The notes under the pieces are model-generated. The model made no database searches and was not told the origin of the DNA. It saw nothing but the letters and a program-made list of their open reading frames with translations. From positions 52,911,367-52,975,366 of the forward strand of contig NC_084760.1 in NCBI RefSeq assembly GCF_028858725.1: a DNA stretch of 64,000 bases. The letters run 5' to 3'. Shown piece after piece: positions 1-13,000 of the stretch. Position 1 is the stretch's first letter. Every line of letters begins with the position of its first letter. This stretch comes from Colius striatus (lineage: Eukaryota; Chordata; Aves; Coliiformes; Coliidae). The translations under genes and the position numbers were made by a program.

Positions 1-994
1 CTTTAGGTGCCTATAGATGCCTAGAGGACACTTACAGATACCTAGGTGTCTATAGACACGTAGAGGACAAAACCATCAGGATTTAATAGGAGGTTTCATT
101 AACAAGTGAAGTCTTAGTCAATGGACTGAGATGATACCATTTATCTTTAAAGATAGCAACCTAATAGTCTTAGAATTGTTAATTACAGCACTTGTAGCTG
201 TCATACTGGATTAAGGATAAAAATTTAGGTTTGATTTCTACAAGAAAACAGGCTAGTGTGAATGTTTTGCTTGTAAATCAGAAGATGGAAGGACACTTAT
301 TAAACATAACTTGTTAAATACTAAAGTGCACGTTTGTATTTTGAGCATAGGCAGTGCATGTAGCCAATTGTAAAGCAATTTTTGGACAGGGAATGTTTAA
401 TGTTACATAATTTGAAAGTTCACCTTGACACCACTATTTTTTATCCAACTATATTAAAATAATGTTTCTGGTTTAATTTTTCTGTATATGAAATACAGGT
501 GCTGTTTAACTGGCATGCAAAGAAAGTCCAGAGATATTGTTTGATCCCTTCGGTTGAAGAGAGGAATTCAGTGTGCTGAAACATAGGCATTGCCTCTGTG
601 TTGCTGATTTTAGCCTATAAACTGAAAAGGGAGAAAGTAGCTTGTAAAATAGTGTTCCCTGCTTAAAAAAAAATGTTCATTATGAAACTAAAAGAAAAAA
701 CATCTGTATCTTCTTTTTCTTATATGTGGAAAAAATTATGGAGCTTTGCTAATTAAAAAGAACTTCTGTTTTGAAGTGTTACAGTGCAGTTTATCAAGAT
801 ACAGATATAGTAGTGTTTTTCTCCTTTATGTTCTTTAAACTTTCACATAGAATTCCATTTGCATGGATGAGTAGGAAGGTGAGTAGTTGAAATACTTTGA
901 CTAGTGTTGGTGAAAGCATTTCCTTAAGTGTATGTCACCAGTACCTGCTCTATGATAAGTTCTAACAAATCCCCAAAATTTAATCTCTGTTCAG
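1..994 (+). other. KPNA5: KPNA5 intron (5' part outside window)
   Basis: AT-rich intronic sequence ahead of the first visible KPNA5 exon. I found no IBB-encoding exon in it. The only structure noticed is a short imperfect tandem repeat at bases 4-70. Confidence 0.7.
4..70. repeat. imperfect tandem repeat at window edge
   Basis: AGGTGCCTATAGATGCCTAG and AGGTGTCTATAGACACGTAG recur at a spacing of about 39 bases, each followed by AGGACA. It is probably the end of a longer minisatellite lying upstream of the window. Confidence 0.55.
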
Positions 995-1096
995 CTGTTT
1001 AAACGCCGGAATGTTTCTCTCCCGGGAAGTGAAGAATCTATGGTAGAAAGCCCCATTCAAGATCCTGATGTCAGTTCTACTGTACCTATTCCAGAG
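995..1096 (+). CDS. KPNA5: KPNA5 coding exon (end of IBB domain)
   Basis: 34 codons in phase 0, beginning [11 protein letters not shown]. It holds the last basic cluster (KRR) of the importin-beta-binding domain and the linker to the first ARM repeat. Acceptor TTCAG, donor GTGAGT. Confidence 0.93.
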
Positions 1097-4000
1097 GTGA
1101 GTACTTTAGAGCGTGTCGAGAATGTTGTCTGTTAAGGTACATAGTACTAGACATCAGAAACCCTTCTGTCATTTTTAGGAAGAAGTTATTACAGTAGATA
1201 TGGTGCAGATGATTTTCTCAGATGACCCTGATCAGCAACTCACAGCAACTCAGAAATTCAGGAAATTGCTATCTAAAGGTATGTACACCTTGCCTGGTTT
1301 TTTGTTGTTGTTCTTTCTGTGTTGTCAATACGAATTTTAGTCATAGAGAGTCAGTTAATGTTTAGTTTTGCTTTACTTTAAAATAGAGCTTGCTGAAACT
1401 TCTAGTTCTGTTTTATAGAGAAATCGTGCCAAAACTCTTCCAACCTAATGGCTTCGTTATTCTAATGTTAAGTCTTTCAGACAAACTAACAAAAGCAAGG
1501 ATGTTTTGATTGAAGTGTCCAGGGCAGTAACTGCACACTAACATTTCTGACAGTACTTGTTGCAGTGATTCAGTTTCTGCTTCTTGTTCTGTAATTGAGG
1601 GGAGAAAAATTATATGACTGGCAAATAGTTGTTACTTGGTTTTGTTGAGACACTAACATGATATTTGTAAAGCATGATAGGTAAAGCTATGCTTGATCAT
1701 TTAAAATAGTATCTAATCATAATTGCTCTGCCACTGACCTGAGCTACTGATTGAGGGAGTGATGTTTTGTAATGTCATACCAGCATACCAATGGATAATA
1801 TTATGTGTTACTGTTTTTATACATAATAGAGTGTTTGATAAATTGTAGCACTTTGTGGAGATGATCATGCAGTCTCCTAAAGTCAAAAGTTTATCTCCTT
1901 TGTTTGAGATTAAAATGATCGAATGCTAAAAATTGTAGTAAGAAACGAGAAACATATTCATATTTTGTGTTATACTGAAAAGGTAATATTTTTTGTTTTT
2001 CTTAGACTTACATAATTATGGGGTTTTTTTATTCCCTAGAGCCTAATCCGCCTATAGATGAAGTCATACAAAAACCAGGAGTAGTACAGAGATTCGTGAA
2101 ATTTCTAGAGAGGAATGAAAATTACACTCTGCAAGTGAGTTTGACTGGTACTGACTGGGGTTTTGGGATGGGATTAGAAACTTCCCACAAAAGCTTTGGA
2201 AAGCATGTGACTTTTTCTAATAAGCAAATTTATTTATTTTTAACCATTTAAGCTGTAAATTTAAATTATCTAAAATGTCTGTTACTGCCTTTGAAATTGT
2301 GGCCTGACTGTTGTGACTTTCATAGTAGTCTTTAGGGTGGCATATTCATCTGGTCAAATACTTGGGTATTGAAAGCAAGATGTGTTTAAGAGGGTTTCCA
2401 GAGTCCTATATTAAGATCATCGGCAGTGATATGTTTGCGGAATCTGTTTTATTTGAGTTGAGTGTATGGTAGTACTTTTCAGTTGAAATCTTCAAAATGA
2501 AAACAGGAAACTGGAAAGCTTATGTGAAGCCTTTTAGAAAATGTTTGAAGATAAAATAGGAGTAACTAGTTCTGTCTGCTTGTGGTAGCCCATGGAGTGG
2601 CACTTAATCCCTGTGTACATTCATACTAGAAGTATTAACTTAATATAAATATAAGAGTTTTATATTAGATAAAATTTTGAAATCTTCCTTACAGCTAGTG
2701 CTGCAAGCCAAAATGTAAAAATAATTTAGCTATAGAATGTTCTTATTAAATAGAAATGCTATCAATGGCAGTTATTGTATTGTACAGAAAGTGCAATAAT
2801 AGTAATAGTTGCATTTCAGTGGAAAGGAGAAGTTGGAAAATTAACCCCTGCAACTCTCAGGTCAAACTGCTATACATTAATGTGACTTTTACTGCTTAGT
2901 GGTTTAAAATAGTCTATGTGCTCCTCAACAGTTCGAAGCAGCTTGGGCTTTGACAAACATAGCATCTGGAACTTTTCTACACACCAAAGTTGTAATTGAA
3001 ACAGGAGCTGTTCCAATTTTTATTAAGTTGCTCAGTTCAGAACATGAAGATGTACAGGAACAGGTAACTATTTTCTTGAAGTGTTTTATAACTACTTAAA
3101 AGTAATTTATGAGTGTCTTTTTTGGAGTATGTGTGACTAGAGAGGTTTTGAGCCCCGTATGCCTACTAGCCCATTGATCTGGCTCCAGGAAGATAAAAAT
3201 TTACATTCCTTATATTTTTTCCCTGTTTTTTTTTTTCCCCTCTGATTATGTCAGCTTTCTTTGAACCGAATTTTTATTTCATGTTTTTGAGAAACTTGAA
3301 GAAAGCATCTTATTTCTGTTGTGGCATTTACAGATGGACAGGATCTAAGACACCATAATAGAAATAATATAGTAGAAAACAGTGTGAGGTTTTTTGCCTT
3401 TATGTTACAGCTTAATTTCCTATATCTTTCTGCTCTTACATTTTATGTTACAGTCTTCATTAACATTTTCCTGATTTATTTTGATTTTGAGGGGTTTTTT
3501 GGTTATGTTCAAGGGAGGCTGTAATTTACTGTCTTCTATTTATCAGATTCAAAAGTTTATATAGCGAAAGGGCATGATTTTACTTTTTTATTCCTAGTAT
3601 GTTTTTTGCAACTTTTAGTCAGTTTTATTGACTCTGTTACACACAGTGAGCAAATGTAAGTATTGAAAAGAGTGTGTGCATCCTTTTTGTTGAAAAGCAC
3701 ACAGGCAGCAACTAAGCATCATGGCAGCAGCTGCTCGCAGAATTTTTCTCCTTGAAAGGATGACTTCCAGTGTAGGCAACTGACTTTGTGTGAGTTCACA
3801 AAAAATGCAATCTAGAAATCAGTAGTCGTCTGAAGCTTTACATTTGGAATGATACTGGCTTTTTTATTCTAGAATATTTTCTGTAAAAAAAAATAGATTT
3901 TCTGTAAAAGCTGATTTGCAAGCATGCATAAATTCACCTGGATACTTTGCTTTTCAAGGCAGTGTGGGCTCTTGGTAACATCGCTGGTGATAATGCAGAA

Positions 4001-7000
4001 TGCAGAGACTTTGTGTTAAACTGTGGAATATTGCCACCCCTCTTGGAGTAAGTATTGTAAATTAATACTAAAGCTATAGTATAACCAAATAAATAACTTC
4101 AGCTTACAGTTTATTTGAAAATAATATAAGCTTTTTGCTAAATGAGAATGTTTTGGAGATTTTTTAAATTGTACTGATGTGAACCTAATGTTTTGGATTA
4201 TCTGAGCTTCACACATATTTTAATTAGTCCATGACTGGAAGCTTTCCAGTGTTTGCAAAAGGAGAGAACAGTTATGAAATTTCTTGTATTGTGCAGAACT
4301 CTGTGGGAGATATGATTTAATTTGCACTTGCATTTGTGTGACTCCAACAGACTGGGCCATGGGCTCCTTTTGTCCAGTAGCTGCAAGCTCTCGTCTTGCT
4401 ATCTATCTATTTGTTGAGAGGAGCTAGCGGAGTAGTAGTTGTTAAATGGGCTGTGTTCCGCCAGATTTCTGTTCACTGGGAATATAACTCCAGCTTGTAC
4501 TACACACTTACCATAGGATGTAAGGTAACTTCATCCCATTAAAAATTCACAGGGAAAAAATTTACACAACACAGTTTTTCTTCAATTTATTATTGCTTAA
4601 AACAATAAAATGCTTTCATACATTTGTAAAATAGCTAAAAACGATAGAGGAGAAAGTTACTACCTTCCTCGAGGCTTTAAAGGATTAAAAATTTTAGGTG
4701 TTTTGGTCTGAATCTGAAAACAAAACTGATTTTTCAGTTGTTGAGTCTTTCACCTTTTCAGTGAAAACAGTAAGGTGTTATTTTTTTTTTAGAAGATCTT
4801 TTAAATTCTAACTCTTTATGAACTATTTTTAGTATTATTAATTACATTCTCTGAATGAATACCTCCAAGTTAATTCAAAGAGGTTGCACCACTTTGCCCC
4901 TTCTAAAGACAGTCAGAAAAGATACATCGGATTATTTTTAATGTCAGCAATGGTTTACTTTATATGTATGTACTTGATAAGGGAATGAGCTGTCCATGCA
5001 AAATAACCTGTTCAGATTCAGTTGATTCTAAGAAAATATTTGCTGCATGTAAGATATGAAGATAAGCAAACTGAAACTAGTGCCCAATCATAGGATTTCT
5101 TTTCCTGATTTGAGGTACAATTGGTAACAACAGACACAAAAAGACTTGCCTTTTCAATAAAAAATTGTATTTTTAAAGTTATTGTTATCTCTCTTTGACA
5201 GACTGTTAACAAATTCAAATCGTCTTACAACAACTAGAAATGCGGTCTGGGCTCTCTCAAATCTCTGTAGAGGAAAGAACCCACCTCCAGACTTCAGTAA
5301 GGTATAATCAAATATTTAGTTTGATAAATCAGGAAGAATTATGTTTATAACACAACACAGAATCTTTGAATCTGGAGATAGATTCATTTTTATCTTTTTA
5401 ATATAATCACACACTCTTGACCATCTGTTATGTCTGCAAATAGTCACCTATTTTGAGACCTATCAGCAATAGAATTAAATTAATTAAAAACTTTAGATTG
5501 TAATTAGATGCAAAGTCATTCACTGGTATGAAATGATGGATAAATAATATATTCAACTCTAAACCCCTTGGGGCTTTGTTTTCTCCCAGTCTGTTTTAGA
5601 GGATGTGAGTTATGAAGTTATGAAGCTTTGAATTTTTTTTTTTACATTATTTTATGATTGTGAGAGCCTGCTGCAGGAAGAACATTTTGAATTTTCTGCT
5701 CTGTCAGATGCAGTTAAATCTATGACTATGATGGCAGAGGTGATTTTTGCCTGTATGCTGTCCCCTTCACTTCCTCTCTCCAGTATGTAGTTATAAAGAC
5801 AGGAAGACTGGATAGGCTAGCTCCTTATTTTCAGTAGGAAATTAATTTCTGGTAAGGTTAATGACATGGAAATAACTGAACACTGGATATTCTGGTAGAA
5901 CAAAATGAGGTTAAATGTTCTTTAAAGATAATCTGGAGAGAATTTACATTTCTTGAAGCTTACCTCATGAGGTAGTAATTACAATCATTGCTCCTTGATA
6001 ATTCTTGGAGAGATACCAGCAAAAAGGAACATTTCTGTTGTCAGTTAATCAGCTCACAATTGCTCCTTCGGTAGTGTTTTGTTCTGGTAGTAAAAACTAA
6101 AAATATTTCTTGCTGCTTAAACATTTAGAATTTCAGTGGAAAAGGATGCCCTGTAGGCAGCTGCTAATAAGAATAGCTTCTTGGCTTTTTGCCCTTTGCA
6201 ATAGCACCGGTTAGACATGTAAAGGAGGCTGAATTGCATAACTGATGTATGATGAGGAATTAAATTCTCCAAAGAATATGAAATTCCCAGCTGTACAGCT
6301 GAAACCTCTCAGGTTCTGAGTGGTGTTTGATGGTCTAGTTCATTTGTCTCTGTCTACATGGAACTTGTAGGAGATTACAGCCAGGGACTACAATTACAGT
6401 GAGAACTGAAGTCAGCCATTGCTTGTTTGATTTGGTTCAATGTATGTTGAATCCTCTGAGAATTACTCTGAGTTTCTTTGTGTTAAATGAATTGTAAGTG
6501 TGTTATTACAGATATCCTCCAGTGCTTCTACAAAGACAGCAATATCAAAAAATGGAATTACTTTGAAATTCTGTTACCTGAGTGGTTCAAAAAAGCATCA
6601 GTAATTCCTTATTTTCTGGATACCTATAACAGCAGATGGGTTTTGTTTAATTATATACATAATATAGTGTCTCTAAATAAATAGTCTATGAATCAGAATT
6701 TATATCATCTGCCAGTTTGAATTGGATTATCTGGTTTAATCAGGAAGTGTTCCACCTAGGTCCTGATTCATTCAGGAGCTCATGTCCTTTGGCAGTAAAT
6801 AGTTTTGCACCTTTATGCCTTTGCAGACTGTTCTCTGAAACTTGAAAAATATGAAACATCTAATTTTATGCAATTTTTTTTTTAACCTAGGTTGCTCCTT
6901 GCTTAAATGTTTTATCAAGACTACTGTTCAGCAGTGACCCGGATGTATTAGCAGATGCTTGCTGGGCCCTCTCTTACCTTTCAGATGGTCCCAATGATAA

Positions 7001-10000
7001 AATTCAAGCTGTTATTGATTCTGGAGTGTGTCGAAGATTGGTAGAGCTGCTTATGTAAGTCTTCACCAAGTAAATGTCTTTCAATACTGTTAATTAATTC
7101 AAATTGAGTTGTTTTTTCTCAGCTCAAGTCTGAATTTATGTTGTGAAACGTGATGAACATTAATTTAGTCTGAAGTCTTATACGTTAATTGCTATTGCTT
7201 GTCTTCTGGATTTTTCCTGATAGTAACAGTGAAAAAAAATGACTTCAAAGTATTCCTTTATGTTCTTTAAAATTTAACGTAGGATTTTGTTTACATGGAG
7301 GAATAGGGAGGTGAAGACTGAAGACCTAGCTTGAATTGTAGATTAGTTTATCAGTTTTAGTTTTTTTAATTTTAATTTCACTGTTTTATTTTATTGCCTT
7401 TCTAGGAAAAGTAGTTGCAATACAGACAGTTCTTGGACTCTCAAAGTCCATAAGCAGGCTTGTGCCCCTTTTGAGTTGTTCCAGTTTATTAGGTTTATGT
7501 TTGATTATTTTCTTAAAAACTGGAACTAAATCCCTGTGTTCACATGGGAACTGCAGAGTAGGTCAGGGATAGTAGTTCCCAGCACTGACAAGCCAGCAGA
7601 GTTCCCTATGAAAAGCTCATTTGTACAGCTGTCAGGAGAGGGTGAGGTTGCTTTCTCTTCTGTAAAAGCTTTACAGAATCACAGAATGGTAGGAGTTGGA
7701 AAGGACTGACTAGATAGTTTTCCTTCCTGTACACCTCAGGCTGCTTAATATAGGCTTCATGTACTGTTTTTTAGGATCATTGACTTACAAAAGTGGGAAG
7801 CTTTCTTACAAAGGGAGGCTTGCAAAGTTCTGGTAAACATCTAATAACACCCCTTTTGTTCTGCTGCTATTGAATGATGCAGATTCCAGGTTTCAATAAT
7901 TCAATAATACTTGATAAAGTAAATCTACTGGACAGACATATAGACAGATAGATAGATTGTGCTGATTGGTGGTGTTCCATAGAGAGGCCCTTTCCTTGTA
8001 TCAGCATTTAAGTTGTGGGCTTAGTTGTCAAATTTGGCTACATAGGGGGAAAGTGTAAGAAGTGATGCAGTGTTTTGGATAACTAGAAATTTAGCACCTG
8101 AAGTAAACCATTGTTCACCGAAAATACAAAATAATACATTAACACTTGGTAATATCAAGCAATTTAATATTTGTCTCCAGGCATAATGATTACAAGGTGG
8201 TATCCCCTGCATTAAGAGCAGTTGGAAATATTGTTACTGGGGATGATATCCAAACACAGGTAAGATTAGTTGATTTAAGGAAAACGAATTGGCAGGACAG
8301 AATTTTGTAAAAATTGTGAGGAAGTACGTGTCCAGTACTGGTATCTGCATATGTCAGTGAAAGAGGCTCTGTACAAGTCTATATTGTTAATTTGACAGTT
8401 TAGACTGCTATTTTAAACATGAAACTACTACAAGAATTAACATTTTTTTACAACACTGTATGTAATGAATTGCTTCATTCCTGTATTGTACTTTTGACTG
8501 TTTCTTCCTTTTTTTTTTTTCCTTTGTAGTTGGGGTTCATTTTTGCTTATTATTGTTCACTTTTTCACATGTAGTCAAAATTTTCACTTCTAAGCAGTGG
8601 TCATCCTTGGTTTGTCCATGAGTTTGTAAGTGACAGATTAGAAAACTTCTGTCTCTTAAAAAAATAAAGGAGTAAATAACTACTCAAATTAGATTTACAT
8701 TTCTCATTTATTCTCAGATATTCATGTTCTAGCCTTAAACAGCATTTTTTAGTCTTGCTGTTCTCAGTCTTCTGGTCCGAACTGAGGGCAGATTCTTTCA
8801 AATTGCTGGATTGCCTACTCACGCGGTACAGCATTGAACACTTGAATTTTGCAGGATGTTATTTACACTAATTTGTATAATATAAACATGTTGTGAAATG
8901 TGTATTGTACAACCCAATTTTCAATTCTCAAATTATTTCAGGTAATTCTTAACTGCTCTGCATTACCCTGTCTCTTGCACTTACTTAGTAGTCCCAAGGA
9001 ATCTATTCGAAAAGAGGCATGTTGGACTGTTTCTAACATTACTGCAGGAAACAGAGCTCAGATTCAGGTAAAGCCTGGATATTTGTTACTTTCTTTTGAT
9101 TCCATTTTACTAGTTCATGTGTTTTTCTTTCCCAAAGAGAAATAAGTAGATGCTACATTGACTCTGCATTATTTGTTTTAGTCCTAACTGTGTAACTTTA
9201 CCAGACTTAAATTCATAAAATAATCTTTCAAAATCTAGAAGAAAACATTTATTTATTATAATATTTGAAAACTAACTGTCATGATCTGTACTAGAGGAAC
9301 TGATTAATACTTCTTTTAGATCTGATATCAACATTTTTTATTTTTGCCTATGGGAGCATCATCTACTGGTGTGTTCTATTTAATTTTTTTTCTGCATTGT
9401 AATATAGTTGTTAAAGTAATGAGCAGTTCTTCTTTTTAAAAGTTGAAACAAAACATCTTGCACAAATTAGTCCAGTGAAAAGTGCACAATTCTATCAGTT
9501 TGGAAATGTTGAACATTTTGCTTGGGGAAAAAAACCTCTATGATGTCATCAGTACTGACTTGTATTCTTGTGGAAATTATTAAACTGTTCCTTCTGGTGT
9601 CTGAAGTTACTTGAAAAAAGTATTCTAGTCAATGAGAATGAGATTTCCCAATCAGAGTACATGTTTCAGTATGATTTTGTTTTCCCTTTTACTTCAATCG
9701 GAGATGAAAATGTTAGTTCTTGATGTCTTTCAAAAAACATAATATAGTGTGCAATTAACAGATGTAATCTTTTCTGTGGAGACTGCAAAGCTTCATAGAA
9801 TGGATGTAATGAAGTTTTGTTCGGAGGCTTGATCCACGGTTCAAAGACAGATTTAGTGCTTATGCCATATGATTTTTTAAATGGGCCTATCCATGCAGTA
9901 TTCTGTCCATCAGAGATGGAGAAATCAAAAAAGAAGATATTCTAACGACTGCTGGACTGAAATCCAGAATAGTTCTGGATTTCAGTTTAGCATTTGTAGC

Positions 10001-13000
10001 TTATGTGGTGCCATTTAACAAAACATTGTTTGCTTTGATATCAACAGGAATCACCGACTCTTGTAGTGGAAGGTATTAATGTTCCTTGTATATACTAAAT
10101 CTTTAATTATCATAAAATATTGCAATTGCATAAAATGTTATGATTTAATCTCTTAGGCTGTTATAGATGCGAATATTTTTCCAATATTGATTGAAATTCT
10201 TCAAAAAGCTGAATTTCGCACCAGAAAAGAGGCAGCATGGGCCATAACTAATGCAACATCAGGAGGAACCCCTGAACAGATTAGGTAAGTTTGTATACGT
10301 TACTTATTTCTCTCCCTAAGTATCTTCTATATGGCATTTTTACTTCTGCATCTGAATCTTGATAAACATGGCAATGAAACTCTAAACACACCTGTAATTC
10401 CTTGAAACTGTACAGGGACTAAGCACATAGAAGTTCAGAAAAATGAGTGTAATACAGGCATTAGACTTAGTAATAAATTGACAGTGCTTTGTTGCAGTGG
10501 TATTAACACCTAAAGCTTTCACAGCAGTATCTTGCAGAGCTGATACATTGGCAATCACAGATGTTTCATCATATATTTTAAACTCAGTACTAATATTATT
10601 TTAAAGCTGACATCTGACCATTTTCAGAGTTGAGTTTAATTAAAATCTTACTATCAGCAGCTATTTATGTGCTGCAAAGATTTGACTTCTTGAATGATTG
10701 AAATAAAAATATAGCCTGGTTTCTCTGAATACTCATCAGCATAGCGATCACTTTGGATGAGTAGTTGATAAACGGATTTATTAATGATAGTGTATTATTT
10801 GGAAGCGAGAAGTGAAAATGAGGGCACATTTGAGTGATCTGTTGCAATCAGTGCATGCTTATTTATTTAAAATGTAAACAGTTCTGATTTTCTTATAACC
10901 ACTAAGTGTTATCAGAGGTAAAGTTTTTTAGTGTATTTTTGCTGCTATTTTGGTTGCTGGCATAACAGAACATCTTACATTTTATCATTTTTTAAGTTAA
11001 TTCAGAACCTTGAAGTAGTAAATGTGCACGTAATACCGTTAAAGTAGCTTCTTGTCACAAAATACATTATGTGTCATGAGGTTTTAGCCCTTTTAATCTC
11101 CTCAGGGTACTACTATCTAACTCCAGGATAACTTAAAACCACTAGATAAACTATATTTAACTGTTTTAGTTTAAGCACGAAGCACCATGCAGCCGCTTGC
11201 TCACCACCCCTATCCCCCAAAGTGGGATGGGGAGGAGAAAAATGTAATAACTAAAATAAAGTATTAATAGTGAAAATGACTGTAACAGAGAGAGAAATAA
11301 AACCCAATGAATAGGGGGGGGAAAAAAAACCACAACAAAAACACAACAAACCCAAAATAAAAAACCCCCAAGTGCTGCGCAATGCAATTGCTCAGCACCT
11401 GCTGACTGATGCCTAAGCAGTGACCTGCTCCCCCCACACCTCCCTCCAGTTTCTATACTGGGCATGATGTTCTACAGTACGGAACAGCTCTTTGGCTAGT
11501 TGGGGCCACACTCCCTCCCAGCTTCTTGTGCCCCTCCAGCCCATTTGCTGACAGAGCAGGGTGAGAAGCAGAAAAGGCCCTGATGCTATGCAGACTGTGC
11601 TCAGCAACGACCAAAACATCCTTCTTGTTTTTGCACTTGTTTCCGGTGCAAATACAAAACAGAGCCTTGTACCAGCTACTGGGAAGAAAATTATCCCATC
11701 CAAAATGAGGACAGCAATGTTTTGATGCATTATTGTTCTTCATTTTACTTAAACACTAGAAAAGAGGACACAAGATTCTGAGTTCCCAAAGGTCATACAC
11801 GATTTTGTGCAAAATTGGGAAAAGGAATAGAATCCAGGTTTGGGGTTTTTTTATATTTACAATTATGTCCTTCTCTTTATAGTAAGTAAGGTTAATATCC
11901 TCATGGACTGCTACTGTGGACTATAATTACCACAGAGCAGTGCTTAGTGTTCTCACCTGTCCCTAATGTGTTTACTCGATCTTTTTACTACTACAGAATT
12001 TCAAATACCTGAGGAAACAACTTCCACTAAAATTAACTTTTTCTCTTATATTCCATTAAACCCATCTGAAGATCACAAGTGAAAAGGAGTTGAAAACACT
12101 ACAAATTCCACGTTCCAGTTAAGAATATGCACACTAAATTTTCTCATTAGGATAAAGTATATCTATTCCATTTCAGGCTAAGCTTATCATTATGTTCTTG
12201 CATGTTTTAGAGAGTTTTTTTCAGACACTTTATGTTTTCTAAGAAGAATTAAGTAGCAGTAATGATAGACTGGCATGTGAGAAGAAATGTGCTGGATTAT
12301 CAATCTTTCTTTTTCCCCCTGACCCTCTCTTTTTTTTACTGCTGTTATAAAGGTATTTGGTAGCACTAGGTTGTACCAAGCCTCTTTGTGACCTCCTGAC
12401 TGTGATGGATTCAAAAATAGTACAGGTGGCTTTAAATGGACTCGAAAATATTCTACGTCTTGGAGAACAAGAGTCTAAGCAAAATGGAATGGGCATTAAT
12501 CCTTATTGTGCCCTTATAGAGGAAGCATATGGTAAGAAATTACTTCTTGTAGAAGTACACATCTGAATTTCCTTATTCCAGGCTGTTAAAGAAACCCCAT
12601 TGTGAACCATTTTGAAAGTTGTAGGTAAGTTTAATGTAAGAATGACTTCAATCTCTAGTGGACATTAAAGTATCATAAATTAAGTAATGTAACATGGTGG
12701 GAAAAGTGGTTAAATGTAGAAAACCTGTAGGTGTTTGTCCGTGGTCAGTTTATGAAATGTCTTTCTAGAGAAACATCCTCAGAAACATTTAAAGCACGGG
12801 TTTACCAGTCTATTTGAGCCATGATTTACTTAAGTTTATCAGCCAATCCTAAATACAGTTCTACTACTTTAATGTATTAGTCTTGTCTGGTACAGTTTCA
12901 TTACCAACAGGGATGCAAGACAAGTTTGTTTTACTTATTCCCAAAGTCAGATGACTTTTTAGCATGGTAAATGCATCAACAACAGCAAAATCAACTTCAG

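Noticed and set aside
11166-11743. overlapping minus-strand frames of about 100 codons in the KPNA5 intron
   Set aside because: They lie inside the LTR-like repeat; none resembles a retroviral or cellular protein.
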